Origin: Orbilia blumenaviensis
Taxonomy: Eukaryota > Ascomycota > Orbiliomycetes > Orbiliales > Orbiliaceae
Assembly (NCBI GenBank): GCA_036872755.1
Contig: JAVHNS010000014.1
Span: 868,001 to 932,000, forward strand
Length of the DNA: 64,000 bases
Direction: 5' to 3'
Positions within the stretch are counted from its first letter, which is position 1; each line of letters begins with the position of its first letter. A program made the position numbers and the translations under genes. The notes under the pieces were generated by a model. That model saw only the letters and a list, made by a program, of their open reading frames with translations. It did not search any database and was not told the origin of the DNA. Positions 1 through 10,817 of the stretch are shown one piece after another.

Positions 1-797
1 AGGCATCAACACGGAATGAGTGTTGGAGGTTGAGTTATAGGTTACACAAACTTCCTCCAACTCCCCTGAACAGTCAGTCATACGTAATCGATAGTGCAGG
101 ATCAGAGAGATTATGGTCTCCTGCAGATGCCATTCAGATACGCGATTATGGCCCTGTAAGTTTTCTCACGCACTCGGCTCAACCAAGTTGTTGGACCTTC
201 TCTGCCATGCGGTTGCCTGCATTGCAATTTGGTCACCGCTGCATATATATCGCGATAGCATATATGCCTGCTTACGCTTAGGTAGGCATGTTTAACTACT
301 CGAAAGGATATAGTTTTCTAGTTACTATGTTGTAGCTATTTCCGCGCGGATATAGCTATAGGTATAGCGATACTATTATTATTATGGGCCAGTCTCCGCC
401 CTTGACCAAAAAATCAGACCAAAGATTTAAACGTTGCATTGCACTATGTGCGCTAACCAAACAAAAAAAAAAAAAAAAAAAAAACACTTTTTTCGCTTTC
501 GGATTTTTTAAATAGGTAAATAAGTAACTTCGAAAACCGAAACAAAGAGAGCAAATTCTGGAAAGAGATAAATAAAACAAAGTAGACTTGGGTAAACACC
601 ACGAGGATATGTCTGGTAAAGCAAGGCTGGGTGGAAGGGGATACTTGCTGGCAATTTTGCCCACAAACAACCAACCAAAAGGAGGATTTCGTAAGATCGT
701 AGACTCATTATTCATTCAGAAGGACCCCAGTGGCCCCAAATACGTTTTACGTCCTCAGATGCATCAACGTATCGCCTATCTAGATCAGTCTCGACAC
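1..797. other. Gene-free left edge with A-tract
   Basis: I see no convincing coding region here. The short open frames lack splice-consistent continuation. A run of 22 A residues lies at 463-484. The last part is the 3' flank of the DUF6594 gene. A gene could enter from beyond the left border, but nothing in the sequence shows it. Confidence 0.5.
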
Positions 798-2169
798 TTA
801 TCCAGATATCGTCCCATTAATCCAATTGCCGATATTCTGCAAATTAACATCACTATTCTTTTCCAACGTCGTCCCCACGAAGACAACGAGAACTGCGCAA
901 TAACTATATCATGATAGCGTCTTAGCTGGATTGATAGAGTACCGAGGGGTTAATAAATTATGACAAAGGGAGAACTTACGCAGCGGCTACTGCGAAAACC
1001 TCACTCTTTTTCGCAGTCGTGAAGACAGCTGTGAGAACCGCGCAGACCAAGGTGGATACGCAGAGAATCATTACTCTCCATTTATCCACCTGCACGAAGT
1101 ACAGGAGTACGACCCCCGATGTCACTATAGCTGTGACAAGTACACCGAAAACGGTTCTACTAACGATTCTCATCCACTTCTCAGAGTAAATTGTGATTTC
1201 ATCGGAGTCCTGATAAACAGGGTGTTTGCTTGATTCAAATATCTAGTTGTATTTAAGTTCAGATAAGCTCCTCTTGCATAGCTATGGATATACCTTCCAA
1301 AAAGGAGGCATGCCAACTTACCCATTTGCCAGCGTCCCCAAAGACTTTTCGACGCAAATCAGATACCCACTCTGACATTTCGGCGATATCATCACTTTCT
1401 TTGACGATTGATATGAGGTCACCCTTTTCCAGGAATTCTATTTCGTCCCCACAGATGGGCTGTTTATTGTTTAACAGCTCAGTGAAATTCCGTTTCTGCC
1501 ATTTTTGCGCACTTGGTAAGTGCCGTACCTGTCGGTACAATAGCAGATCCTTCTCTGTATGGTAATCATAGTTCAGTCAGTACCCATTCAGCACTACCAC
1601 TGAATGTTGATTTAAAGGGGCTCTGACCATATCGTCGAAGCTTTTTAGCTATCTTTTTTACCAGCAGCTTTCTTTTCTCATGGTCATCTCCTAGCCACGT
1701 CATATTACCTGTGTTCCTGGGGTCTTCCGCATCCTCCTTTTCATCGGAGTCTATTTTCGCGAGATCCGCCTCCAGGGACTCAAGCACGGCCTGTTGGGTG
1801 AGCAATACTCTTGCTTTCAATGCACCAAATCTTCTAAAAACTGGTGCAGCCTCATGTCCATCCGCGTAGGCGGCCACATAAGAGTATCCGAGAGGAATAT
1901 TTTCGACTGTATATTTGCAAATCCTTTTACAATCCGTCAGTTAGGTTTAACCTGGTTTTAATTAACTCTATGAAATTGTGATGAAATTGAGTGAACAAGC
2001 TATTCTAACTCTTATTAAAAATCTAAGGGGGGTTTATGGGAAGGTTTCACAGACGTGCGTGTGGTTTGGGGGTGGCTTCTGCGGATGCACCCTTCTCGAG
2101 GTCTGTTGCGGTCACAGCTTGGGTGTCAGAGGAGCTGACCGGTGCTAACGCTGTCCGCTGAGGATACAT
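798..2169 (-). CDS. DUF6594 family membrane protein, 5 exons
   Basis: Model: complement(join(798..903,980..1242,1322..1554,1628..1906,2055..2169)), 331 residues. All four junctions are phase-consistent; donors include GTAAGT twice, and the first intron has a CCTAACTGAC branch region. DUF6594 is a Pezizomycotina-wide family of unknown function, with a soluble helical N-terminal part and C-terminal membrane helices. Family signatures seen: PLGYSYVAAY near residue 42, then PVFRRFGALKARVLL with its FRRF motif, then a charged helical region. Near the C-terminus there are two or three hydrophobic segments, the first containing VFGVLVTAIVTSGVVLLYFV and the last AAAYCAVLVVFVG, created by splicing the last exon. 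The first exon is Ser/Thr/Ala-rich and disordered. The first donor (GTCTGT) is weak, so the N-terminal 38 residues are the least certain part. Function and membrane are not known. Confidence 0.85.
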
Positions 2170-2991
2170 AACCTCTAGAGGACGATAGATTTAAGTATAC
2201 GATCTTTTAATTGATCCCCCCAAAATGGGTGGGCGTTGTTGCTGAAAGAGGGCTAATGGGTTGTATGGTAGTGATCATACATAGATGCTATAGCCTCGCG
2301 AGCCGAAGGTATACGCCGGAGCTAAGCGAGGTATTTATATTTGCGTACCTATGTGCTCAGGGAAAGGCTAGAGCATGCCCTATCCAATTGGAGAGGTGCA
2401 CGGGGCTTCTTCTCTTCAGGGCAAGGCTGATTAGCGCGGCGATTCGATTGTACACCTAAATGGTTTCCGTGCATCAGGGATTACTGGTTTGTGACCAGGC
2501 CAGGCTCTGTAAAATCCACACGGTGACACACTTAAAGAAAAGGAGGGTCGACAGGATATGCAACAACTCAGTCGCCCTTTCTATTATCGTGTAGAATGCT
2601 GGTATTAGGTTTCCAGCCTTCGCAGCCATCAAACTTCTCAGGATTCGCGAGAATTCCCAACAATCGATTATGATAAACCGAAATTGCTTTTTATAGCAAC
2701 CAAATATTGGTATATTAGTCGTGCGGAGCAAGATATCCACAATGGCGCTCTACATATATAGCTTAAAAGAAAAAGAAAAAGAGAAAAAAATGACATGAAA
2801 GAGATGGAAAGATCAGGCCGAAGTGCATACAGATATCCTGTACTAATTTATCATAGGCCAATAAAGTTGCGCTGTTCCAGTCCTGTTGGTCCGCCCTCAA
2901 ACCGTAAACTGAAGCCCAAGCAGAAATCGTGGCACTGTATCAAATGATAGTCTCTGCAAATACAAAATTAATAGCGCCCACTGCTATGATT
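2170..2991. other. Intergenic, no supported gene
   Basis: This stretch separates two minus-strand genes. The open frames at 2211-2459 (+) and 2474-2740 (-) have no family resemblance that I recognise, no supporting splice pattern and non-coding-like composition. A short A/G-rich tract lies at 2765-2792. Confidence 0.45.
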
Positions 2992-3916
2992 TCAAACTAA
3001 TCTTAAGCGCGTCCATTCTGACGTTCTGGAAAGCTCGGATTCACCCCTCCATATATACTCGACGGGCTCCAGGATCCTACCAATGCTGTCCCGCGAAGAT
3101 AATTTGTACTCCCATTGGATTTTTCCAGTTATCATTTCGAAGTGCCATCTATCGACGCCCCATATGCCCCCGGTACCCCTATCCTGAAAGATATAATTAA
3201 GGTTGTATTTAAGAGGGGGCTTGAGATGTTCTTTTACATCGCACTCAAGAAGATCCACAGATAGAACGTCCTCGTACCTTACCCCGGCTTTCCAATTAAA
3301 TGTGTACGAGAAAGTAGTATATCCGTTGTCATCTGTTACTTTCCGGCATCTGAAATACACCCACTCGGCTCTATTAACGATAACAGTAGGCTTGGTTTTT
3401 GCATATTTTGCGTAGCGCGGCCCGGTCTAGATGATATGTTTCGCCCCGAGTTAGAACCGAAAACTTAACAGGGGCAACTCTGACAATAATGCCTGTATAG
3501 AAATAGCCCTGTAATCGTGTTCGACCAATCAAGTACGGCTTATTGAAGGGCATAGCTTTGGAAATTTAAGACACTCCTTCCAATACATATCTAACCTAAG
3601 GTCTAAGCCAGGCAGTGAATTCGAATACTAGAAATTTTAAATTGACTCACAGGCTGGGGTATGATTCCCCTTGAAAGTTCTATAGGATTTGCCGTCGAAC
3701 CTCCCATATGGATTGCTGTCGAAACTCTCATAGGGATGAGACCACTAGTAGGTTTTATTGGTCGCCCGGTATGCCTGTCATAGGTATCCGGTGCATCCTC
3801 ATATGAGTAGTCTGCACCCGAGGCAAACGTCAGTGGAGCATCACTCATATCTCCAGGCCCGGGCCCTACAAACACGATAATAGACAATGTTGTCAGCGTA
3901 TATAAAACCCATTACT
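2992..3916 (-). CDS. Unrecognised multi-exon gene, 5' end unresolved
   Basis: The supportable exons on the minus strand are 2992..3426, 3470..3538, 3651..3865 and the 3' end of an upstream exon finishing at 3916. They join in phase with donors GTAATG, GTGAGT and GTTAAG. The last exon ends in a stop and reads as an aromatic-rich soluble domain (EWVYFRCRK, YTFNWKAGV, IWGVDRWHFEM). The short middle exon encodes PYLIGRTRLQGYFYTGIIVR. The upstream exon is rich in Asp, Pro and Gly (PGPGDMSDAP). The intron at 3427..3469 would be only 43 nt, very short for a filamentous ascomycete, although it has a good donor, a CTAAC branch and a TAG acceptor. No start codon is visible in the upstream open frame, which remains open to about 4012, so a further 5' exon is likely near 4050-4250. 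I do not recognise the family. Confidence 0.5.
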
Positions 3917-5330
3917 TGCAGTCTGTACTTCTATATGAAAACTAGGTTGTTGTATTTGGGAAGGAGGCCGGGAACAGTTTAGCTTCCTTTCTGTCCTAAC
4001 TGGTGCTGTCAGCAGCTACCCAGCCCGAGATAGCAAGGTACCAACACAAGCGCAAGCTTGTATTGTCCAAAGCTCTCCCAAACACCCTCCACATCCAACC
4101 GCTGGAACACTAAACAAACATGGGGTCGGCGGCAACAGTCCCCAAAATACTCGAAGGAACTGAACACGAGTATTCTTGGATATGAGAAGGATCTACTATT
4201 TGGTATGCGTACCTTCATAGACTTCCCCTGGATACCCTTCACTAGGGTAGTCCTCCGGTATATGGGGAGGCATGACTACAAATCAAGGCTGCTGATCGGT
4301 TCTAGAAGAGAAGCGCTATAGGTAAAATGAAACGAAGCCAAAGCTGAAGCGAGCATCGATCAAAGGCGCGAAGACTTGCTTGCGGGGTGGCAACCAGGCC
4401 GTAATGATTCCTCCCCAGGATCAGGCCAAAAAGGCGGCGGAGCATGGCATTAAATAATCAGGAGGGCCAATATATCAGGACATCCAGCCTCGAGGCGACA
4501 CCATCATCGCTTAATCAACTAGAGAATCAGGCCGCGCATTTTCGAAAATCTCATGCGGAGCCTCAAGTTTGCAGAGTACCTTTGCTATAATATCTGAGAA
4601 CGAAACCGACACATCACACTTACCTTGTGACCACTACATTGTCCGGACACGGTCATGCAAGTTCATGCAATGCAGTGTATAAGTTTGGATCCTTGATCGA
4701 ACGAATATTGGAGCCTTGTTAGGCTTTCGGCACACCATGTTAATTCCGCGAGCGCAGCCTGGTTCAACGCAGACTCTTGAGCAAACCAGCCGGTCGATAC
4801 TGTGCATTTGCGCTATCTGCATGATTCTTCCAGAGCCATCATAAGGCTCGCTGGAAAATGCCGTGTCATTGGGAAAAAACCTGGTAACACCGGTGCATCT
4901 CTTTGACCCAGTACATACACTGCCTCCCACCCCGCCATTCCGCCACCTGCACGAGGTCTATCTGCCATCTTGAGCTCCGGTCCCAAAGCCATCAAGCCTT
5001 GTTTCACGATTTCCCCACCCCTGCTCCCGGGTTAAGCGCAAACTTGCGTGCATATATATACGGGAAAGCTACGTATACCAAGCGGTAGAACACCCCCGCC
5101 CCTACATTTAGAATGACCTGTGAGTCCTACTCGTAGAACATGACTCCAATATGATACCTGCATAGGTGTATCCCCTGTACCGTCGCATACGGACATTTAT
5201 AGTAAGAATCGACAAGCCCTTGCACCCTACACAAAAGCGCTAGCCGAATAGAACATCAAAGGCATTCTGTACTGCACCACTATAGTATATCGGTCGAATC
5301 ATTCTCTTTAGCCCTCCAACCGCTACCAAA
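3917..5330. other. Mostly unassigned; may hold 5' exon
   Basis: It probably includes the missing 5' exon of the minus-strand gene ending at 2992; the open frame at 4009-4242 (-) is the best candidate, but no phase-consistent junction could be found. The frames at 4634-5007 (-) are unsupported. The final 250 bases are the upstream region of the large gene starting at 5331. Confidence 0.4.
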
Positions 5331-8300
5331 ATGTCCTTCCCAAATCGTCGCGATAGGTGGTCTCGCAAGCAGCCTCCAAAAATCCCACGACCTCGAGCTC
5401 AACTCCCTATCGAGCAAGTTCGCAGTTCAAGATCTCCTGTTGGAGGAAATCCCTTGCCTCATACCCAAACCTCACCTCCACGGAGGAGTCCGACTAACCT
5501 GGGATCAGACTTAACTTTCGAAGATTCGCTTGTTTTCAAAGGCCTAGATAAAAAACGCGGTCGATTTAGTAAAGATGCAATATTTTTAGTAAGAGGAAGA
5601 GAGACCGAAAAACAGAGGAATAGGACCACCGAACGGAAGGTTCGACTTGCTTTCTGTTCACAGCAGGAGAAGGGGCAACCCGATGATGGGCCATACGATC
5701 CATCCTCTCACATTACGTCTGATAAAAGGCTTAGAAGCAATCGCCGAAGAAAACGCGGGAAACGGGGCACAGATAATGACACCGTACGCTCTGGCGAAAG
5801 TTTATATAGCGATGATACTTTCCAGGATGCGAAAAGAAGTATCGATGACCTAAATGAGAGCGCACTTATTGAAACTGAGTCTCGACGAAAGGACCCAAGG
5901 GGATGGAGCATATCTACAGACCCCCCCCTAGACCAGGGTTTCCAAGGGATCCTCGACGATCTACAAGACGACACACTCAAGAAGCAGCAGCCGCAGCTGC
6001 CCACCCTCGGAAACTTGTTCCATGGCCTGGCTTCAGAGGGCGGAACCTCCAGTAGCTCCCCTACGTCGCTTGCTGATACGAACATGAGTGTTAGCACTGC
6101 ACCCACCGAAACTCCAGAATTGACTAATGTTGGAACAAAAGCGTCTTCCGATTCCAACTTGCATCAAAAAACTGCAACAGGGCCAGGCGGTCGAAAATCA
6201 CAGGCCAGTTGTTCCACGGTTGATTCTGATGCGTTACGAACTGATGGAGTCGCTAATATGGAAATGGAATGGGAATCAGATACAAGTCAGTCCGCATCGG
6301 CGATCTATGAATCACTCCAGAAATATTTCGACGACCTACTTGGAATGGAAATCAAGGACAATGAGGGTGTAGATTTGTTCAAGGAAAGAACGAAGGTTTT
6401 CAAACGTGATTTCATGAGTTTGCTCCGCAGGGGAATAAGAGTCCCACCGCCCGCTAAACTCGGGAACTACTTCCCACCGCCCGCTAAACTCGGGAACTAC
6501 TTCCCATCGCCCGCTAAATTTAAACCTAGGAACTACTCCCCACCGCCCGTTAAACCTGGGGACTACCTCCCACAGTTGCCTAAAGATCTTTCGGTAGCTA
6601 CTGCCAAAAATTGGCGTCAGATTCGACGTCAACTGCCCCCAGAATATGAGTACGCTAGATTCTCCCATGACGTTTGGACAATAGATGCGACAATCCTATC
6701 ATCGAGAATTATACAAAATCTTGACATACGGATCGCGGAACGACCGGTTCTTCTCAACTATCTCCCACCCTTGGTTGCCTCCTTCAAATACCACCCAGAC
6801 CCCGCAGCGAACGCGCCAATCGACCAGAAGAAGGACGTTGATGATGTTACTCTTCGCTATTTGTTCCAATTATACCCTAGAGCGAAAGCCGCTTGTGTGT
6901 TCCTCAATAAAACCCTCCTCATCCTTCATGAGGGAACGGTTAACCGCAGGGCAGAACTCGAGACCGGGCCCCGTAGGTTTGGCGGCCTTAGGGTCGACCA
7001 TATATCGTTCAAGCAGAGGTATACAGTGGGACCAGTCGGAGGCGATTTGAACTCTGATGTAAACCACGGTCCTGCATCAGAAATCAACCTCATAGATGTA
7101 GGTTGCGACGAGTTCAGTATAAATTACACCCGAAATAGTGATCCTGGGGCGGTCAGTCTAGAGTATCATGGGGTAAGAGTGGGCTTGCGCTTAAAGCCCA
7201 GGTCGGGGGGTGCTGATGTTCTTACGACGACATTGCATGCGCCACTGAAAAGCGCCGAAGACCGACAGCAGAGGCAGCCGCAGCATAAGATATTAAAAGA
7301 AGGTGACCCCTGGTACAACCCAGCAATATTTATGGATAAGAATGGCGACAAGTACAGTTTTAGCTACAACGGAGACAAAGTAAGCCAGTCCTCCTTATGC
7401 CGGATGTATAATTGTGTTCCTAATAGTTATTTTCGAAAACATGAGCAGTTCGGAGAATTCGATCGTCATTTCGAAAGGAGGAATAATTCCCACCCTGACG
7501 GCGAGCAGAGAATGCTTTCCCACGATATAGCATTGATCAGAGCCGCGGAGGGAAAGTCTATGCCATACCCCGCTTTTAGAAACCCTCAAGGGCGCCCCGT
7601 AAAAATGCAATGGGCAGACCTAAGTAAAGTCAATATTACCTCCGGGAATATCGCTATTCTCGGTTTTAGCTTCGAGAAAAGGGCGAGGCGGAGAAGCAGA
7701 CTCGATACCTCGTGTGAATCGGGCGCTGTCGTCATAACAGAAGCGGATTATCGGGGTAGTGAGATGAAGGTAGTATCATTAAAACGAGGCGACAGAATTG
7801 AGAGAGGAATGCATATGGTAAAACTAGGAACAAGAGGTCTGCCTGCCGGGCCTGACAGCGACTTCGGGTCCCAAACGAGGTTCGATGGCGATAATGACAG
7901 CGCACCCTCGACTATCGATGACCGTATGGACATTGACACGTTCGCGTCTACTTATGGGCGCTCTCAAAGCACGAGCACGAGAACTACCCCCCCTAGGCCA
8001 ACGAAGGAGCTCAGTGGGATACCCGAAGGCCGAATGTACCAACGTTGTCAGGATGCGCAGCGTACACTAGAATATTTTCAACGATCGATCCTTTGGAGGC
8101 CGGACTTCAGAGTAGCGGAGAGTGGCTACCCAGAGCCTTTTGATGAAAATGGCTTCCCCTCGATTGATGGTGCTAGCGGCTGCCCCTTAGCTATAAAAGA
8201 AGAAACCGAAGAAGGGACAGTGTATAATATCTTTGGGTTCCAGAACTCAGTGATCACTCACGACGCGGACCCTAATCGCGGCGATAATAGCGATGAGGAT

Positions 8301-8804
8301 GACGATGACCCTTATTTAGAGAGGGAGCGTTGGAAGGAAAGCGCGGTATTTGGAAACTTCCTCACCTGTCAGAGCCTTTGCCTCCCACCAGGCATTCTAG
8401 AATACGATATCATTTGGGATCCACCAGAAGGAATGTCGTCGAACGTGGAGCCTGGCCCGGAGTTGGTGGAGAGTTTCCCGAGAAACCACAAAGGGGAAAG
8501 TGACCGCCGGTGGAAGCGGGTCCTTACTAGGTATTCGGGTATCTCAAAACTACGTTCTAAATCGCCACGGGTATTTAGGATCCGGCAAAGGCAGTATCAC
8601 GTCGAGTTACTTCACTCCGGTGGAGAACCGCCTTTTTATCGCAAATCCCGAAAACGACCAATGAGCTACGAGAACATACGAGAGGCGCGACGGGGTCTTT
8701 CCGCCTCCCATTTAAGGTCAGAGGCACTAATTATCGGCGAACCCTCAGGCCATAGGACAGGCAAACCCTCAGACCATGGAACCGCCAACACACAAACACC
8801 ATGA
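5331..8804 (+). CDS. Large intronless protein of unknown function, 1157 aa
   Basis: A single uninterrupted frame of 1,157 residues with an ATG in an ACCAAAATG context. I do not recognise a domain. The first 350 residues are basic and Ser/Thr/Gln-rich, probably disordered, with clusters such as RRRKRGKRG resembling a nuclear localisation signal. Residues about 373-415 contain a degenerate tandem repeat of about 10 residues (PPPAKLGNYF, PPPAKLGNYF, then two diverged copies), encoded at about 6447-6575. The part from about residue 420 to 830 is more globular (LPPEYEYARFSHDVW, VGCDEFSINYTR, DPWYNPAIFMDKNGDKYSF). The C-terminal third has acidic stretches (SDEDDDDPYLERERW) and a basic tail. No signal peptide or membrane helix is seen. 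Such a long intronless frame is unusual beside intron-rich neighbours. It is probably a real gene, because the coding composition is sustained throughout. Confidence 0.7.
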   Translation: MSFPNRRDRWSRKQPPKIPRPRAQLPIEQVRSSRSPVGGNPLPHTQTSPPRRSPTNLGSDLTFEDSLVFKGLDKKRGRFSKDAIFLVRGRETEKQRNRTTERKVRLAFCSQQEKGQPDDGPYDPSSHITSDKRLRSNRRRKRGKRGTDNDTVRSGESLYSDDTFQDAKRSIDDLNESALIETESRRKDPRGWSISTDPPLDQGFQGILDDLQDDTLKKQQPQLPTLGNLFHGLASEGGTSSSSPTSLADTNMSVSTAPTETPELTNVGTKASSDSNLHQKTATGPGGRKSQASCSTVDSDALRTDGVANMEMEWESDTSQSASAIYESLQKYFDDLLGMEIKDNEGVDLFKERTKVFKRDFMSLLRRGIRVPPPAKLGNYFPPPAKLGNYFPSPAKFKPRNYSPPPVKPGDYLPQLPKDLSVATAKNWRQIRRQLPPEYEYARFSHDVWTIDATILSSRIIQNLDIRIAERPVLLNYLPPLVASFKYHPDPAANAPIDQKKDVDDVTLRYLFQLYPRAKAACVFLNKTLLILHEGTVNRRAELETGPRRFGGLRVDHISFKQRYTVGPVGGDLNSDVNHGPASEINLIDVGCDEFSINYTRNSDPGAVSLEYHGVRVGLRLKPRSGGADVLTTTLHAPLKSAEDRQQRQPQHKILKEGDPWYNPAIFMDKNGDKYSFSYNGDKVSQSSLCRMYNCVPNSYFRKHEQFGEFDRHFERRNNSHPDGEQRMLSHDIALIRAAEGKSMPYPAFRNPQGRPVKMQWADLSKVNITSGNIAILGFSFEKRARRRSRLDTSCESGAVVITEADYRGSEMKVVSLKRGDRIERGMHMVKLGTRGLPAGPDSDFGSQTRFDGDNDSAPSTIDDRMDIDTFASTYGRSQSTSTRTTPPRPTKELSGIPEGRMYQRCQDAQRTLEYFQRSILWRPDFRVAESGYPEPFDENGFPSIDGASGCPLAIKEETEEGTVYNIFGFQNSVITHDADPNRGDNSDEDDDDPYLERERWKESAVFGNFLTCQSLCLPPGILEYDIIWDPPEGMSSNVEPGPELVESFPRNHKGESDRRWKRVLTRYSGISKLRSKSPRVFRIRQRQYHVELLHSGGEPPFYRKSRKRPMSYENIREARRGLSASHLRSEALIIGEPSGHRTGKPSDHGTANTQTP
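6447..6575 (+). repeat. Short in-frame tandem repeat, about 4 copies
   Basis: Units of about 30 bp encode PPPAKLGNYF twice almost identically, followed by the diverged copies PSPAKFKPRNYS and PPPVKPGDYLPQ. The repeat lies inside the large 5331-8804 coding region and keeps the frame. The near-identity of the first two units suggests recent replication slippage or selection on a Pro-rich linker. Confidence 0.8.
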
Positions 8805-8971
8805 CAAACTGTTGGATTTTAATTTCTCCCACGTTCCACACACACAAACAGTCCACGACCCTTGGCACGCCTGACGTCACACAGAAAAGAAAAGAAAAAA
8901 ATCTTCTTGACGTCGATCCCGTCGCTCTCGCAAAGTTAGACGGACTCCACACACCACGGTCCTCATTCCGC

Positions 8972-9076
8972 GGTTGTATGGTGTAGTGGTTAGCACTCCA
9001 GATTCTGATTTCTTCCCCTCCTCCGGGGATCTCTTCGTGATTTCTGGCGACTTGGGTTCAATTCCCAATACGACCT
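8972..9076 (+). tRNA. tRNA-Gln (CUG anticodon) with intron
   Basis: The acceptor stem GGTTGTA (8972-8978) pairs with TACGACC (9069-9075) with one G-U pair; the discriminator base is T. The D-arm contains AGTGGTTA. The anticodon stem CCAGA (8998-9002) pairs with TCTGG (9043-9047). The loop reads TT-CTG-A, giving anticodon CUG at 9005-9007. A 33-nt intron (9009..9041) sits one base 3' of the anticodon, the canonical nuclear tRNA intron position. The T-arm TTGGG TTCAATT CCCAA also holds the B-box. A T-rich stretch with TTTTT follows and would serve as the Pol III terminator. It decodes CAG. Confidence 0.92.
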
Positions 9077-9524
9077 TGTCTTTTTGCCCTTTTTGCCGGG
9101 TGGTCGGGTTCGGGACCGAGCTCCTTCTATTTTGGTGTCGTCGACGGGGCAGGGGTTGTATGCACGCAGGTCCCCGGGGTCGCTGTATACTAGTCTCGTA
9201 ACGCTGTATACGCGAATTCGAATATTCGGGTTCGAATTGGGATTTCGATATCTACGGTTTATAGTTGCTTCGAGGCTAACCTTTTTATAACGGGGGTGCT
9301 CGAATACCAACTATTTCGTCACTGCCAGGGCCGGCGCTGGTCATCGAAATTCAATATTCGTCTCAACGTCATACATAAGAAGGGTTCACAAAATACCACA
9401 AACGGGACCTCCAACAACATTTCGAAACTGCAACTTTTTTCCCCCCGCCTTACAAATACCAACAATTGGATATTTGCCTTCATTCACCAACCGGGTTCAA
9501 GGCCGTAAGATAAATATTTTAACG

Positions 9525-10817
9525 ATGTCAAAACGGCCAATATCCTCATTCTTCACCAAACTCCCTCCGCCCCAAAAGAGGCCCCGTCTAACCCCTCCCC
9601 CGTCCCAAAAGGAGATATCTTCACAGGCATCTTCTCACTTTCAAAAGGATATCTCTTCAGAAACTTCTTCTCATCTCCACAAAGAGTTATCTCCAGAAGC
9701 ATCACCCCAATCCCCTCCCTCAACCCACCCCTCCTACCCTCACCCCATTTCCTCCCTTCCACCCACCCTCTACACCCTCCTAACAACACTCCCCCCACCA
9801 CCAACCCGCCCCATAACAAAACCTTCCCTAAACCTAACCTTCCACCACCCCTTCCTCCCCTCTAAAACTTCCAAACAACTCTACACCTTCCTCCGCGCCT
9901 CCCTCCCCTTCTACAGAGTAACCTACTCCATAAAACGCGATAACCTCTCCACGGTGGTGAATACCCCGCGGTATACTACCGTTTTTGGGGTTGATTCAAA
10001 TTCCTACTTTCATAGTAATAGTAGCAGTGGTAGTGGTAGTGAAGGGTTAGCTTTATTAGACACAAAAAGCAATACCCCGGTGCCGAAGGAGAGGTATAAA
10101 GCGTGTATATGCCCACCACGACCGATCCCGCAATGCCTGGAGATATTAAAATCCATAGTGGAGCGCGAAACCGGGGAAAGATACAATTTTATATTGGTGA
10201 ACTACTACGCTGATAGTAGTGATAGTATTGCTTTTCGTACGTATTCTATATTTTATATCCCCTCTTTCAATGGATATGGGTATTTAATAAATTATTACAT
10301 GTAATAGACTCGGACGACGAATCCTTCCTCGGCCCGAACCCTACAATCGCCTCGCTGTCACTAGGCACTACCCGTGATTTTTTGATGAAGCATAAATCTG
10401 AAAAATCACTGACTCTAAAGCTATCGCTTAACAACGGGGAAATGGTGGTTATGAAGGGTGAGACACAGAGGATGTGGATGCATAGCAGTACGCTCTCCCC
10501 CATCTCTCCCTTAAAAAAAAAAAAAAAAAACTTTCCATTGGCTAATGTGAATGGCTTTAGTACCCAAAAGAGCAAATACAATAAAAGGAGGATGGACGGG
10601 CGGTGGAAGGGTGAACATCACGTTTAGAAAGGGTGTGAAGACCGCTTGTACTATGAATTATTATCGGTATAACGTCGGGGATGGTGGGGTTTTTAGGTGG
10701 GATGATGGGAGGGGGGAGATGGTGCCCTTCGATCAGGGTAGTTCTTCCACCACCACTGCTGCTGCTGCTGATGATGATGATGATTATGGTGATAGTGCGG
10801 CGGTAAAAGAGGGATAA
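9525..10817 (+). CDS. AlkB-family 2OG-Fe(II) dioxygenase (ALKBH2/3 type)
   Basis: Model: join(9525..10236,10308..10487,10561..10817), 382 residues, both junctions in phase. The family oxidatively removes alkyl groups from damaged bases such as 1-methyladenine and 3-methylcytosine, using 2-oxoglutarate and Fe(II), probably in the nucleus. Visible motifs: RYTTVFGVD and YNFILVNYYAD (base-binding and N-x-Y region); the iron ligands H238 and D240 in FHSDDESF, created by the first splice; distal His296 in WMHSIPKR, created by the second splice; and R314-x5-R320 in GGRVNITFRK for 2-oxoglutarate. The first 90 residues are Pro/Ser-rich and disordered and start with a motif like a PCNA-interacting peptide (KRPISSFF, residues 3-10). 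The tail after the domain is a short Asp-rich low-complexity sequence. Start chosen at the first ATG of the frame. Assignment to ALKBH2 rather than ALKBH3 is not resolved. Confidence 0.93.

Noticed and set aside
4634..5007. Two overlapping minus-strand frames, one with several Cys residues, considered as a small secreted protein.
   Set aside because: No signal peptide, no conserved motif and no splice-consistent partner; left unannotated.
5708..6157. Minus-strand frame of 149 residues inside the 5331-8804 gene.
   Set aside because: It is antisense to a longer frame with sustained coding character, and its composition is Ser/Arg/Val-rich as expected of a shadow.
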